Translations under genes and position numbers: made by a program | Shown: positions 25,790-34,828 of the stretch, in pieces | Layout of the letters: every line of letters starts with the position of its first letter | Numbering within the stretch: position 1 is the first letter of the stretch | Notes under the pieces: model-generated | Databases searched by the model: none | What the model was told of the DNA's origin: nothing | What the model saw: the letters and a program-made list of their open reading frames with translations, nothing else | NCBI GenBank assembly: GCA_003284265.1 | Contig: QBVV01000009.1 | Location: 1-54,523 of the forward strand | Reading direction: 5' to 3' | DNA length: 54,523 nt | Origin: SAR116 cluster bacterium AG-313-A07 | GTDB lineage: Bacteria; Pseudomonadota; Alphaproteobacteria; Thalassobaculales; Thalassobaculaceae

Positions 25790-26599
25790 GTGGTAAGGCG
25801 ATTATCTCTCCTTCTTATACCAATTTGTCTTGGTTTATCGAGTTGTAATAATGCAGTCAATTTATCAAATAATGATCCGTTTGAACCCCTTAATCGAACT
25901 ATATTCAAGTTCAATGATGCTCTGGACCAAGGCATCCTAAGACCCACTGCTATAACTTACAAAAACAGCGTTCCTGATCCGATTCGTTCCGGCGTAAGTA
26001 ACGTATTGAAGTGGCTGCAAGGCCCTACAATAATTACAAACGATATAATGCAGGGCGATTTAAAACAGGCACAAAGTGACTCGATGCGTTTCTTTATGAA
26101 TACCACATCTTTTGGACTCATCGACGCCGCAGCCGATTTTGATATGAAATATAGAAAAGAGGATTTTGGTCAAACTCTGGGCCTTTACGGAATACCAGCC
26201 GGCCCCTATATCGTGCTACCTTTTTTAGGACCATCCAGTGTCCGCGACGCTGTAGGACGAATTGTTGATCATTTTTTGAACCCTTTTTCCCATATTGGTT
26301 CACTCAACGCCAGATTTCCTTACACTGCCTCTAAGAATATAATATCCGCGGTAAATTTTAGATCTGAAAACTTTGATCAGATTGATGACCTTAGATCAAG
26401 CTCTTTGGATGCTTATGCAAAAGTAAGAACAATTTATCGTCAGCAGAGGCAGGCTGCTATAAATAATGGCCGGGTTCCAATTAATTTGTCAGGAAAAGGA
26501 TCCAGCGAGTTATTTGATGATCACCTAACATTTACCCAAGAAAAAAAACTAGCCGATTTAGCGCCTCCCACTTCGAAAAAAAATAACGAGTCTGAGTGA
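25790..26599 (+). CDS. mlaA: Outer-membrane lipoprotein MlaA (VacJ family)
   Basis: A lipoprotein of about 269 residues. It has a basic start, a hydrophobic core and a lipobox L-G-L-S-S-C, with the lipidated Cys at about 19 when the GTG at 25790 is used. The MlaA domain follows: D-P-F-E-P-L-N-R, then N-D-I-M-Q-G, F-F-M-N-T-T-S-F-G-L and Y-G-I-P-A-G-P-Y-I-V-L-P-F-L-G-P-S-S-V-R-D. MlaA removes misplaced phospholipid from the outer leaflet of the outer membrane and hands it to MlaC. Neither possible start (GTG at 25790 or TTG at 25745) has a good ribosome-binding site. The stop overlaps the mlaC ATG by one base. Confidence 0.9.
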   Translation: MVRRLSLLLIPICLGLSSCNNAVNLSNNDPFEPLNRTIFKFNDALDQGILRPTAITYKNSVPDPIRSGVSNVLKWLQGPTIITNDIMQGDLKQAQSDSMRFFMNTTSFGLIDAAADFDMKYRKEDFGQTLGLYGIPAGPYIVLPFLGPSSVRDAVGRIVDHFLNPFSHIGSLNARFPYTASKNIISAVNFRSENFDQIDDLRSSSLDAYAKVRTIYRQQRQAAINNGRVPINLSGKGSSELFDDHLTFTQEKKLADLAPPTSKKNNESE

Positions 26600-27222
26600 T
26601 GCAAAGCCGATTGAAACTATTGGTTTTCTTTGCCATTCTCTGGTTACCATTACCGGCTTATAGTGATAATCAATCTGGAGTTCGCGCCGAGCGCTTTATA
26701 GATATTTTAAGTTCAGAAGCATTGAAACTAGCTACCAATACGTCACTGTCATCATCAGATAGAAGACGTGAAATAGCTAAATTATTGAATCAAGGCTTCG
26801 ACATGCCCTGGATAGCCCGTTTTGTTCTGGGTAGAAATTGGAGATTGGCTAACCCCCAACAAAGAAAGGAATATCTAAGTTTATTCCAAGCTATGGTTGA
26901 GCATACCTATTCAAGACAGTTTACAGATTACTCAGGGCAGAAAATAAGCGTTGTCGGACACAAAATTGGCAAACGCAAATACATTTTTGTACTTTCGAGA
27001 ATTTATGACCCTAATCAATCCAATGTCAATATCAGTGTAAATTGGAGGCTTGTTCCAGACGGAAATTCTTTCAAGATTGTAGATGTCGTTATTGAAGGTG
27101 TGAGCATGGGTGTTACTCAGCGCAATGAATACGCTTCAGTTCTTCAAAGAAATGGAAATAGCATCTCCGCTCTAATCAAGGCTATGCGACAAAGTTTAGC
27201 AAAGCTCGAAAAACGAGGGTAG
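26599..27222 (+). CDS. mlaC: Periplasmic phospholipid-binding protein MlaC (Ttg2D family)
   Basis: A 207-residue exported protein with a signal peptide to about residue 22 (W-L-P-L-P-A-Y-S). The body shows the MlaC pattern: repeated helix around R-R-E-I-A-K-L-L-N-Q-G-F-D-M-P-W-I-A-R-F-V-L-G, then R-K-E-Y-L-S-L-F-Q-A-M-V, followed by beta strands ending in V-N-W-R-L-V-P-D-G-N-S-F-K-I-V-D-V-V-I-E-G-V-S-M-G, which is split here only by hyphens. It ferries phospholipid between MlaA and the inner-membrane MlaFEDB complex. The ATG is coupled to the mlaA stop (TGATG). The mlaFEDB genes are not in this window. Confidence 0.9.
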   Translation: MQSRLKLLVFFAILWLPLPAYSDNQSGVRAERFIDILSSEALKLATNTSLSSSDRRREIAKLLNQGFDMPWIARFVLGRNWRLANPQQRKEYLSLFQAMVEHTYSRQFTDYSGQKISVVGHKIGKRKYIFVLSRIYDPNQSNVNISVNWRLVPDGNSFKIVDVVIEGVSMGVTQRNEYASVLQRNGNSISALIKAMRQSLAKLEKRG

Positions 27223-27230
27223 CCCTGCAG

Positions 27231-28913
27231 CTAGGCTCTAACGATAGGTTTATACTTAATGCGTTTTGGTTGATCCGCCTCCACCCCCAAACGCCTTCGT
27301 CTGTCTTCTTCGTAAGCCTGATAATTGCCTTCAAACCATTCAACTTGGCTCTCACCCTCGAATGCCAAAATATGTGTGGCTATTTTATCTAAAAACCATC
27401 TATCATGACTGATTACCACAGCGCACCCGGCAAAATCTAACAATGCCTCTTCTAGTGCGCGTAACGTATCTACATCCAAATCATTGGTGGGCTCATCCAG
27501 CAAAATAAGATTAGCGCCCGATTTTAGCATCTTCGCAAGATGAACACGATTTCTTTCCCCGCCAGAAAGCTGTCCTACTACTTTTTGTTGATCCGGTCCA
27601 CGGAAGTTAAATAGGCCGCAATAAGCGCGACTTTGCATCTTTCTTTTACCTAACTCGATTTCATCCAACCCATCAGATATTTCTTCCCAGACAGTAGCTT
27701 TCGGATTCAGGTTATCTCGCGACTGGTCGACATAGCCCAACTTTACCGTATCCCCCACCTTGATTGATCCGTTATCTGGTTCTTCTTGCCCCGTAATCAT
27801 CCTGAACAACGTCGTCTTACCTGCGCCGTTTGGACCAATTATCCCAACTATCCCGCCTGCCGGTAGACTAAAAGATAGTTCATCGATTAAAAGCTGATCC
27901 GAAAAACCTTTAACGAGGTTGTCAGTTTCAATAACTAAATCTCCTAACCTAGGACCGGCTGGTATCATTATTTTAGTATTATCGATGGCTTTCTCTTGAC
28001 CTTGGGCCAAAAGTTCCTCATACGCGGTTAATCGAGCTTTGCTTTTGGCCTGTCGTCCCCTCGGGGAAGCCCTCACCCACTCTAATTCCTCAGCTAGGGA
28101 TCGCATACGAGAGGCGTCCTGACGGCCTTCTTGCTCCATTCGCTTTTGTTTTTGTTCCAACCAGCCCGAATAGTTTCCTTCGTAGGGTATTCCCTGCCCT
28201 CTATCAAGCTCAAGTATCCAACCAGCAACTTCATCCAAAAAATACCTGTCATGAGTAACTGTGACTACAGTACCAGCAAAATCATGAAGAAATCTTTGCA
28301 ACCAACTAACAGATTCTGCATCTAAATGATTTGTTGGTTCATCAAGCAGCAACATATCTGGGGAAGAGAGTAACAACCGGCATAATGCAACCCGACGCTT
28401 TTCGCCGCCCGACAGAGGACCCACGTCCGCATCACTTGGAGGAAGACGAAGCGCATCCATAGCTATTTCAATATGCCGATCGAGATCCCATGCATTAGCA
28501 TTATCTATTTTTTCCTGAAGTTCAGACTGTTCCGCTAGCAAATCATTCATTTCGTCATCAGTCATCTCTTCCGCAAATTTTGCGCTCACCTCATTAAACC
28601 TGTCAAGTATCGCTTTAGTTTCTCCCATTCCTTCCATTACTGTTTCATAAACAGTTTTCCCCGCTTCAAGTTGGGGCTCTTGGGTTAGATAACCCACTTT
28701 TACATTATCTGCCGCCCAAGCTTCACCAGTAAATTGCTTGTCAACTCCCGCCATGATATTCAGCAAGGTTGATTTACCCGCTCCATTTGAACCAAGAACA
28801 CCTATTTTTGCTCCCGGCAAGAATGAAAGATGGATATTTTTTAAAATTTCACGGCCACCCGTAAAGGTTTTCGACAACCCTTTCATAACATAAATGTATT
28901 GGTAGGCTGCCAT
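27231..28913 (-). CDS. ettA: Energy-dependent translational throttle protein EttA (ABC-F)
   Basis: A 560-residue soluble ABC-F ATPase that binds the ribosomal E site and gates the first peptide bond according to ATP/ADP ratio. It starts [14 protein letters not shown], the EttA signature. Both nucleotide domains are complete: Walker [10 protein letters not shown] and G-P-N-G-A-G-K-T-T; signatures L-S-G-G-E-K-R-R and L-S-G-G-E-R-N-R; Walker B followed by L-D-E-P-T-N in each. The linker has the P-site tRNA interaction motif with [15 protein letters not shown]. Length matches the family (about 555). It is convergent with mlaC, eight bases apart. Confidence 0.95.
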   Translation of the reverse strand: MAAYQYIYVMKGLSKTFTGGREILKNIHLSFLPGAKIGVLGSNGAGKSTLLNIMAGVDKQFTGEAWAADNVKVGYLTQEPQLEAGKTVYETVMEGMGETKAILDRFNEVSAKFAEEMTDDEMNDLLAEQSELQEKIDNANAWDLDRHIEIAMDALRLPPSDADVGPLSGGEKRRVALCRLLLSSPDMLLLDEPTNHLDAESVSWLQRFLHDFAGTVVTVTHDRYFLDEVAGWILELDRGQGIPYEGNYSGWLEQKQKRMEQEGRQDASRMRSLAEELEWVRASPRGRQAKSKARLTAYEELLAQGQEKAIDNTKIMIPAGPRLGDLVIETDNLVKGFSDQLLIDELSFSLPAGGIVGIIGPNGAGKTTLFRMITGQEEPDNGSIKVGDTVKLGYVDQSRDNLNPKATVWEEISDGLDEIELGKRKMQSRAYCGLFNFRGPDQQKVVGQLSGGERNRVHLAKMLKSGANLILLDEPTNDLDVDTLRALEEALLDFAGCAVVISHDRWFLDKIATHILAFEGESQVEWFEGNYQAYEEDRRRRLGVEADQPKRIKYKPIVRA

Positions 28914-29031
28914 TACACGTTCTCCAAGTAATTCTTATTCCGCATTCGGATATTTGATATACTTTTTATGCTTTTAAACTGTAATTAATGAACGCGCAAT
29001 CGTGAGAAAATTAAAAAAGAGGAAGAGCAAT

Positions 29032-29991
29032 ATGTTCCCTGAGACCAAAATTCGAGCAGTGGTCGCATCGCCCAGAAATACACATGTATTTAGCATAAGG
29101 GATATCAAGTTGCGAAGACCATTTTCTAACGAGGCGCTCGTTCGCGTTAAAGCGTTTTCAATGAATAGAGGTGAGTTGAACCGAGCAAAAAATACCACTG
29201 ATAATAAAATGCAAATTGGGTAGGATATAGCAGGGGTAGTTGAGATGGCGGCAGTCGATGGATCAGGCCCCGCAGTTGGTACCCGAGTGGTTGGGTTTTC
29301 AACGCGGATGGAAGGTTGGGCTGAATTAGTCTCAATACCAGCGAAATATCTTGCTCCTATCCCCAAAAATATTACCGACGCAGAAGCGGCGACTCTTCCC
29401 GTTGCTGGACTGACAGCGCTTCACTCCATCGATGCAGCCTCTGGTTTAATTGGGAGAAGATCTCTCATAACTGGTGCAACGGGTGGCGTAGGTATGTTTG
29501 CGACCCAGTTAGCAATAATTGGAGGCGCAACGGTTTTTGCACAAATTCGGAATAAAGAGCAGATACCATTTCTAGAATCTTTAGGACCTTGCATCCCAAT
29601 CTTAAGTGCAAATGGGGAGAGCATTGAGGACTGGGGACCCTACCGACTGGTTGTAGACGGCGTTAGTGGGGTTATTCTTGAAAGCGGGATAAGATCGCTT
29701 TCACCAGATGGAATTTGTGTTTGTTATGGCATCACATCCGCTCCTAAAATATCCGTTGATGTAAGACCATTCATGTTTTCTGGCGAAGCTAAAATAATGG
29801 GTTTTTATTTATACTCCCAAGCAGAAAAAAGTCCCCCAAGCGAAGGTTTAAGCAGGCTATTGAAGTTAGTATCTGAGCAAAAAATAACCTGTATGATCGA
29901 AAGGGAAGCATCATGGAACGACATTGGTATTGTAGCGGAAGAATTTCTCAATAGAACATTCAATGGGAAGGCAGTGCTGCACATCGAATAA
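29032..29991 (+). pseudogene. Zinc-type alcohol dehydrogenase/quinone oxidoreductase broken by an in-frame TAG
   Basis: Read through, this is a 319-codon MDR-family NAD(P)-dependent oxidoreductase. It has the N-terminal barrel (A-L-V-R-V-K-A-F-S-M-N-R-G-E), D-I-A-G-V-V-E and G-T-R-V-V-G-F, then T-L-P-V-A-G-L-T-A-L and the cofactor motif T-G-A-T-G-G-V-G-M-F-A-T-Q-L-A. Codon 64 (29221-29223) is TAG exactly where the family has Trp in G-W-D-X-A-G-V-V-E, one base from TGG. Frame, start (behind GAGGAAGAG) and stop are otherwise intact. A recent nonsense mutation, sequence error or read-through are all possible. ATG at 29245 could restart a shortened protein lacking the catalytic-domain start. Confidence 0.85.
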
Positions 29992-30038
29992 AGATTACAC
30001 TCTTTCAAAATCTTCACACAGGATTAAAAATCAGACCC

Positions 30039-30938
30039 TCAAGTTGCCTTCGCTTTGATACGGTCTCTAATCGATAATATCCGTTCTGCTCTTGCTACTA
30101 CTGGTACATCAATCATTTTCCCCTCAAAAGCCACCGCACCATCACCAGCAGCCATCGCTGCGTCATAGGCGGCTACCATCCTTTCAGACCGATCTATTTC
30201 TTCGTCGGTTGGGGTGAATGCCTCATTTAGTATGGGGACCTGCTTAGGATGGATACACGCACCTCCATCGAATCCCAGTTTCCGCGCTACTAAGGCATTT
30301 GATTTAAATAATTCCAAATCAGTGAACTCAGCTATTGACCCTGGGTAACCGATCGGTAGTACCCCGGCTTCTCTGGCGGCCACTTGAACAGTTTGATAAT
30401 AACTCAACAGGGACATCCCTTCTGGCTCAACCATGCCCATTTCAGCTGAAAAATCTTCCTGCCCTAATGCTATCGCAGATAATCTTTCAGACGAATGTGC
30501 TATATCACGCACATTTGAGTACCCTCGGGGTGTCTCTATTAATGCCATTAACTTAATATGCCCCCGTTGCATATCTCTCTCATCTTCTAGCTCTGTAATA
30601 ATTTCCTCCAAAAACCCAATATGATCGGCGGACTCTACTTTGGGCAAAACCAGTCCATGGACTTCAGGCCATACCGAGGCCTCCAAATCATCCACAGCCA
30701 TTCGCAATGGACGGTTAATTCTAACCAAGACATCTGCACCACCCCTTGCAACCGTTTTTGCGGCACTTCGAACAAGGGTCCTTGCTCTTGCTTTTTCAGC
30801 GAGAGCCACCGCGTCCTCCAAGTCAATTTTTATGGCGTCTGCGCCTCTTTCATGCGCTTTCTCAATAAACTTTTCGCTGGTCGCGGGAACGTAGAGCATT
30901 GAACGCCAGACAGGAGGGGCAGCTTTTTCAGTCTTCAT
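30039..30938 (-). CDS. CoA-ester lyase, HpcH/HpaI-CitE family
   Basis: A 299-residue TIM-barrel enzyme of the citrate-lyase beta subunit type. It starts R-S-M-L-Y-V-P-A-T-S-E-K, with I-K-I-D-L-E-D-A-V for substrate binding, V-R-I-N-R-P-L, the metal ligand Glu in L-I-E-T-P-R-G and Asp in G-Q-E-D-F-S-A-E-M-G, and G-G-A-C-I-H-P-K-Q-V near the end. Members cleave or form malyl-, citramalyl- or similar CoA thioesters. No citD or citF is adjacent, so it is a stand-alone lyase and not part of citrate lyase. Its ATG overlaps the stop of the CaiB-like gene (TAATG), so it probably acts on the CoA ester made by that transferase. Confidence 0.88.
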   Translation of the reverse strand: MKTEKAAPPVWRSMLYVPATSEKFIEKAHERGADAIKIDLEDAVALAEKARARTLVRSAAKTVARGGADVLVRINRPLRMAVDDLEASVWPEVHGLVLPKVESADHIGFLEEIITELEDERDMQRGHIKLMALIETPRGYSNVRDIAHSSERLSAIALGQEDFSAEMGMVEPEGMSLLSYYQTVQVAAREAGVLPIGYPGSIAEFTDLELFKSNALVARKLGFDGGACIHPKQVPILNEAFTPTDEEIDRSERMVAAYDAAMAAGDGAVAFEGKMIDVPVVARAERILSIRDRIKAKAT

Positions 30939-32167
30939 TAGATAACTCCATCCTCTTTTAATTTCGTCAATTCTGAATTAGGAAGGCCTAGTTCCCCATA
31001 GATTGAAGTGTTGTGCTCTCCAATCTCAGGCGCTTCATTCCGCATTCGCGCAGGGGTCCCTGACATTCTTGGAACCGTTGCATGCATTGGAATTCTGCCA
31101 CTTTTAGTATGCTTATCTGGTAACTCTACAAGAGAACCTCTTTCCTGAACATAATAGCTTTCCATTAATTGAGCTATATCAGCGACAGCTCCAACTGTTA
31201 CATCAGCCTTTTCAAATATCGTCAAACACTCCTCCTGTGTTTTAGCCATCATAAAGTCACCTACGATCGGATCTAAAAGATGGTTATTTTGCACACGGTC
31301 AGTGTTCGTTTTAAAGTTTGGGTTATCGATTAAGTCTGCTCTTCCAATCGTTCTCATCAACCTCTCAAACATAGCCTGCATCGATGCAGATAATGCAACA
31401 AACTTTCCATCTTTACATTGGTAGACATTTCTGGGAGCTGTTGTATTTGATAAGCTACCGGTGCGTAATGGAATTTCGTTCGATATTGAATATATCGCAG
31501 CCATCGGACCTAAGATTGATAATATTGGTTCAAAAAGGGATAAATCTATGACTTGGCCTTCTCCGTCTTTTTGTTCTACTTCTCTTATGGCCACCATTAT
31601 GGAAAAAGCACCATAAATCCCAGCTATCATATCAGCCATTGCGAGAGGCGGCAGCACCGGCGGACGATCTCCAAAGCCATTCATTGCAGCAAAACCAGAC
31701 ATTGCTTCAACTAGGCTTCCAAATCCTGGTTTATGGCTCCATGGACCTGTTTGACCCCAACCAGAAATTCTAACCACGGTAAGTTTAGGATTTTTTTCTT
31801 GCAGTAAATCAGGACCAAGTCCCCATTTCTCTAATGTTCCTGGCTTGAAGTTTTCCACGAGCACATCAAAATTTTCAACAAGCTTTAAAAGTATTTCACG
31901 GCCTTTTGTTTTCCGAAGATCTAAGCTGATACTTTTTTTATTTCGACAGTACACCTTCCAATGTGTGCTCACGCCATCTGTCGTCCAATTTCTAAGATCG
32001 TCACCTGATCCTGGTTTCTCAATTTTAACTACTTCTGCCCCATAATCTGCCAATACGTGCGTTACCATGTTGCCAGATACCAATCGCGATAAATCAAGTA
32101 CCCGGATGCCTTCTAATGGGACCTTTGCATCGGGGCAAAACTCTTCCTGAGACAGAAATTTAGTCAT
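30938..32167 (-). CDS. CaiB/BaiF-family (class III) CoA transferase
   Basis: A 409-residue class III CoA transferase. It shows L-E-G-I-R-V-L-D-L-S-R-L-V-S-G, then A-D-Y-G-A-E-V-V-K-I-E-K-P-G-S-G-D-D-L-R and D-V-L-V-E-N-F-K-P-G-T-L. The likely catalytic aspartate is Asp179 in L-A-M-A-D-M-I-A-G. These enzymes move CoA between carboxylic acids, as with oxalate/formate, succinate/mesaconate or itaconate. The ATG at 32167 follows a purine-rich stretch; eleven upstream codons were left out. It is translationally coupled to the CitE-like gene. Together they could activate and split a C5 dicarboxylic acid (for example citramalate or itaconate), but this is inference. Confidence 0.9.
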   Translation of the reverse strand: MTKFLSQEEFCPDAKVPLEGIRVLDLSRLVSGNMVTHVLADYGAEVVKIEKPGSGDDLRNWTTDGVSTHWKVYCRNKKSISLDLRKTKGREILLKLVENFDVLVENFKPGTLEKWGLGPDLLQEKNPKLTVVRISGWGQTGPWSHKPGFGSLVEAMSGFAAMNGFGDRPPVLPPLAMADMIAGIYGAFSIMVAIREVEQKDGEGQVIDLSLFEPILSILGPMAAIYSISNEIPLRTGSLSNTTAPRNVYQCKDGKFVALSASMQAMFERLMRTIGRADLIDNPNFKTNTDRVQNNHLLDPIVGDFMMAKTQEECLTIFEKADVTVGAVADIAQLMESYYVQERGSLVELPDKHTKSGRIPMHATVPRMSGTPARMRNEAPEIGEHNTSIYGELGLPNSELTKLKEDGVI

Positions 32168-32306
32168 ATTCTTTTCTCGATCATTTCCTGCAATAACCAT
32201 TTAAATACTAGAATACTAATGATAAAATTCAAATTTTGAAACCATCAAGAAAGAGTGGCGTCGAAAAGACCATGTGTCCTCTTAATCTGGGATTATTATT
32301 GCTATA

Positions 32307-33377
32307 TTAGTTTTTTGATTTTGTTGCGGATTCTGCGCTTTGAATAATTGATAAAACCCTAGCAACCTCCTGTTTGGTGGTATTAAAGCTTGTTACAAAT
32401 CTCGCACATATCATCCCGTCCTTTTCTCCCCAAGAATAGAACAAACAATTTTTCTTTTTTAAAATATTATTAAGTTTTGTTGGCATTTGTAGAAAAATCA
32501 TATTGGTTTGAACTTCGGCTAAAAGAGTCACTGATTTAATTTTGCCCAATCCTTCGGCTAATTCAAATGCCCTACAATTCGAGTTCTCAGCGAGGTCAAT
32601 CCAATAGTTTTTTTCTAGATAAGGCACTAACTGCGAGGATAAAAAACGAAGCTTGGAGAAAAGGTGTCCTCCCCGCTTCCTCCTAAATTCAAAATCAGCC
32701 GCTTTAGAAGCATCAAAAAAAACTACCGCCTCCGCGGCGAAAGCACCATTTTTTGTCGCTCCCAAGGAAAGTATATCAACCCCAGCTCTCCAAGTGCAGT
32801 CTGCTATTTTCAAGTCAGTTGAAACAATCGCATTTGCTAATCGAGCACCATCCATGTGCAGGGGTAAATTATTCGATCGACAGACTTCTGAAATTGCTGA
32901 AATTTCATCGACAGTGTAAATTGTTCCTAACTCAGTAGCCTGAGTAATGCTAACTACTGCTGGTTTAGCTCTATGGACAGCAGGAGCTGGCGAATGGTTT
33001 TCCAGCCTCTCGCGCAAATTGGTAGCAGAAAATTTTGCGTTTTCTCCTTCTAATAAAGAAAGCTTGCCACCCCCTATGTAAAATTCAGGGGCAGCACATT
33101 CATCTTCTTCTATATGTGATTGAGCATGACAAAAAACTTGTCCGTAAGGTGGGGAGACAGTTGCTAATGCCAGAGCATTTGCTGCAGACCCTGTAGCTAC
33201 AGGGTAGATCAATACTTCTCGTTCGAATATTTCATTTGCAACTAATTGCAATTTTTCTGTATAGGGATCCTCACCATAAGGCATACTAGAAATATTTGCC
33301 GCTTCAGTTAAAGACGATAAAATTTTTGGGGCAACTCCAGCTGTATTATCACTGGCTAGATTAATAACTTTTTCCAA
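32307..33377 (-). CDS. Threonine-aldolase-like PLP enzyme (beta-eliminating lyase family)
   Basis: A 356-residue fold-type I PLP protein of the aromatic amino acid beta-eliminating lyase/threonine aldolase family. It starts L-A-S-D-N-T-A-G-V-A-P, a version of the aldolase start different from that of the gene at 2786. H-I-E-E-D-E-C-A-A-P-E-F supplies the cofactor-stacking His; Asp176 (M-D-G-A-R-L) and Lys209 (G-A-T-K-N-G-A) are the PLP contacts. The A-T-K-N-G pattern belongs to the subgroup that includes some L-allo-threonine and phenylserine aldolases. It lies 20 bases downstream of the small membrane protein gene. Substrate choice is unresolved. Confidence 0.85.
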   Translation of the reverse strand: MEKVINLASDNTAGVAPKILSSLTEAANISSMPYGEDPYTEKLQLVANEIFEREVLIYPVATGSAANALALATVSPPYGQVFCHAQSHIEEDECAAPEFYIGGGKLSLLEGENAKFSATNLRERLENHSPAPAVHRAKPAVVSITQATELGTIYTVDEISAISEVCRSNNLPLHMDGARLANAIVSTDLKIADCTWRAGVDILSLGATKNGAFAAEAVVFFDASKAADFEFRRKRGGHLFSKLRFLSSQLVPYLEKNYWIDLAENSNCRAFELAEGLGKIKSVTLLAEVQTNMIFLQMPTKLNNILKKKNCLFYSWGEKDGMICARFVTSFNTTKQEVARVLSIIQSAESATKSKN

Positions 33378-33397
33378 ACTTCAAAACCAATCTTAGA

Positions 33398-33745
33398 TTA
33401 TCGTGGCTGAAATTTTAATTCGCCAATTTTTTTTCCAGTCTCCGCATCGAATACCAGAACATGAGAAACGCCATTTTTGGGGTCAACTTTTATAAATAAC
33501 CTACTGCCACCGGCAGTAATACCATTGAGTTTAGCGCCTTCAGCAAGATCAACTATTGTGGTCCAAGGCCGCACTGTGCCCTGTGAAGACTTATCGATTG
33601 CCCGACTAGCTATTGTATAGACAACCACAAACAAGCCTACAACAATCATGATTCCCATCAAAACAACCAGGATCGTCAAAATTCGCATAGATTTTGATTT
33701 TGGGTTCTTCAGATTATTCTTAGTTTGGTTTAAGTTTAGTTCCAT
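33398..33745 (-). CDS. Small single-span membrane protein (possibly DUF6476)
   Basis: A 115-residue protein with a 20-residue basic, Asn/Lys-rich start, one strong transmembrane helix at about 21-46 and a periplasmic C-terminal domain. That domain has short beta repeats (G-S-R-L-F-I-K-V-D, then H-V-L-V-F-D-A-E-T-G-K-K-I-G-E-L) like one blade of a WD/PQQ-type sheet. Position beside rluD and layout recall the DUF6476 family of alphaproteobacteria; I am not certain. No function is known to me. The ATG at 33745-33743 overlaps head to head with that of rluD (33744-33746), so its upstream region is rluD coding sequence. A longer frame upstream of this ATG is not supported. Confidence 0.65.
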   Translation of the reverse strand: MELNLNQTKNNLKNPKSKSMRILTILVVLMGIMIVVGLFVVVYTIASRAIDKSSQGTVRPWTTIVDLAEGAKLNGITAGGSRLFIKVDPKNGVSHVLVFDAETGKKIGELKFQPR

Positions 33746-34748
33746 GGCTTCTTTCAACAAAAATAAATTAGAAATTAGTGTAGAGGAAACTGATCTAAAC
33801 TCCAATAGATCTGTGCGTTTAGATCGTTGGTTAACTGACCGTATCGCTAATAATCCCGACTTCCCTAAAATTTCACGGACACAGTTAAAAAATCTAATAC
33901 ACAGCAAATGCGTGAGATGTGATGACAATATAATAGAAGACCCATCACTTCCTATTAGATATGGACAGCTCTACACTATTCAGGTCCCTGAGCCAAAACT
34001 AGCAACACCTCAGCCAGAAAATATAGAATTGAATATAGTGCATGAGGATGAACATTTAATTGTGATCAATAAATCGGCTGGAATGGTAGTTCATCCTGCC
34101 CCCGGCTCTTCAAAGGGGACAATAGTCAACGCACTTCTTTCGCATTGTGGAAATACTCTTTCTGGTATTGGGGGTGTACGAAGACCAGGCATAGTCCATC
34201 GACTGGACAAAGACACTACTGGATTATTGGTTGTGGCAAAATCAGATGAAGCTCATCAACACCTTGTGCATCAGTTTGCTGCCCGAACGATTAAAAGAAC
34301 CTACGAAGCAATGATATGGGGGGTCCCAGATAAACCGACCGATAGAATATGTTTTCCTATTGGGCGTAGCCGCGCAAATAGAAAAAAAATGGCTGTTGTT
34401 CCGAAGGGTGGGAAAAAAGCGGCAACTAACTATGTATTAGGAGAGCGATTTGGTGCAACTGCAAGTTTAATTGTATGTAAACTCGAGTCAGGTAGAACAC
34501 ATCAAATTCGTGTTCATCTAAACCATATCGGTCATTCGTTAATTGGCGATCCACTTTATGGAGGTAACAGAAAGATAACTGCCAAAGACGACCCCAATTT
34601 AAAATTTGTAAAGGAATTTAAACGTCAGGCGCTTCATGCACAATCCCTGGAGTTCGTTCATCCATTCAAACAAAAGCGGATTCGTTTTTCAGTTCCATTA
34701 CCGAGCGACATGCAAATCCTCTTGGAAGCTTTAAGAAGATCCTTATAA
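33744..34748 (+). CDS. rluD: Ribosomal large-subunit pseudouridine synthase, RluD-type
   Basis: A 334-residue enzyme that makes pseudouridine in 23S rRNA helix 69. It has an N-terminal S4 RNA-binding domain (R-L-D-R-W-L-T-D-R-I, then I-S-R-T-Q-L-K-N-L-I) and the RluA-type catalytic domain. The catalytic aspartate is Asp155 in H-R-L-D-K-D-T-T-G-L-L-V. It also has E-S-G-R-T-H-Q-I-R-V-H and I-G-D-P-L-Y-G-G. The ATG at 33744 gives the normal length; a longer frame from 33648 would add 32 residues unlike the family. There is no clear ribosome-binding site before this ATG, which overlaps the start of the divergent membrane protein gene. rpoH follows in the same direction, as in many alphaproteobacteria. 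Confidence 0.92.
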   Translation: MASFNKNKLEISVEETDLNSNRSVRLDRWLTDRIANNPDFPKISRTQLKNLIHSKCVRCDDNIIEDPSLPIRYGQLYTIQVPEPKLATPQPENIELNIVHEDEHLIVINKSAGMVVHPAPGSSKGTIVNALLSHCGNTLSGIGGVRRPGIVHRLDKDTTGLLVVAKSDEAHQHLVHQFAARTIKRTYEAMIWGVPDKPTDRICFPIGRSRANRKKMAVVPKGGKKAATNYVLGERFGATASLIVCKLESGRTHQIRVHLNHIGHSLIGDPLYGGNRKITAKDDPNLKFVKEFKRQALHAQSLEFVHPFKQKRIRFSVPLPSDMQILLEALRRSL

Positions 34749-34828
34749 TTAACAACATATGGAATTAAAACATCGGTAAAGACAATCGATAGGGAAAATA
34801 GACTATATTGCCAATTTTCATAAAAAAG

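Noticed and set aside
29221..29223. Pyrrolysine at the amber codon
   Set aside because: The family has tryptophan here and no pyrrolysine genes are seen; a point mutation or sequence error is simpler.
28974..29366. A 130-codon minus-strand frame over the broken oxidoreductase
   Set aside because: The plus strand gives clear oxidoreductase motifs through the same bases; the antisense frame has no recognisable features.
30039..30938. Citrate lyase beta subunit as part of a citrate lyase complex
   Set aside because: No citD, citF, citC or citG genes are adjacent; pairing with a CaiB-like transferase points to a stand-alone CoA-ester lyase.
33648..33743. A longer rluD beginning at 33648
   Set aside because: The additional 32 residues are hydrophobic and unlike RluD proteins, and they lie in the coding region of the membrane protein on the other strand.
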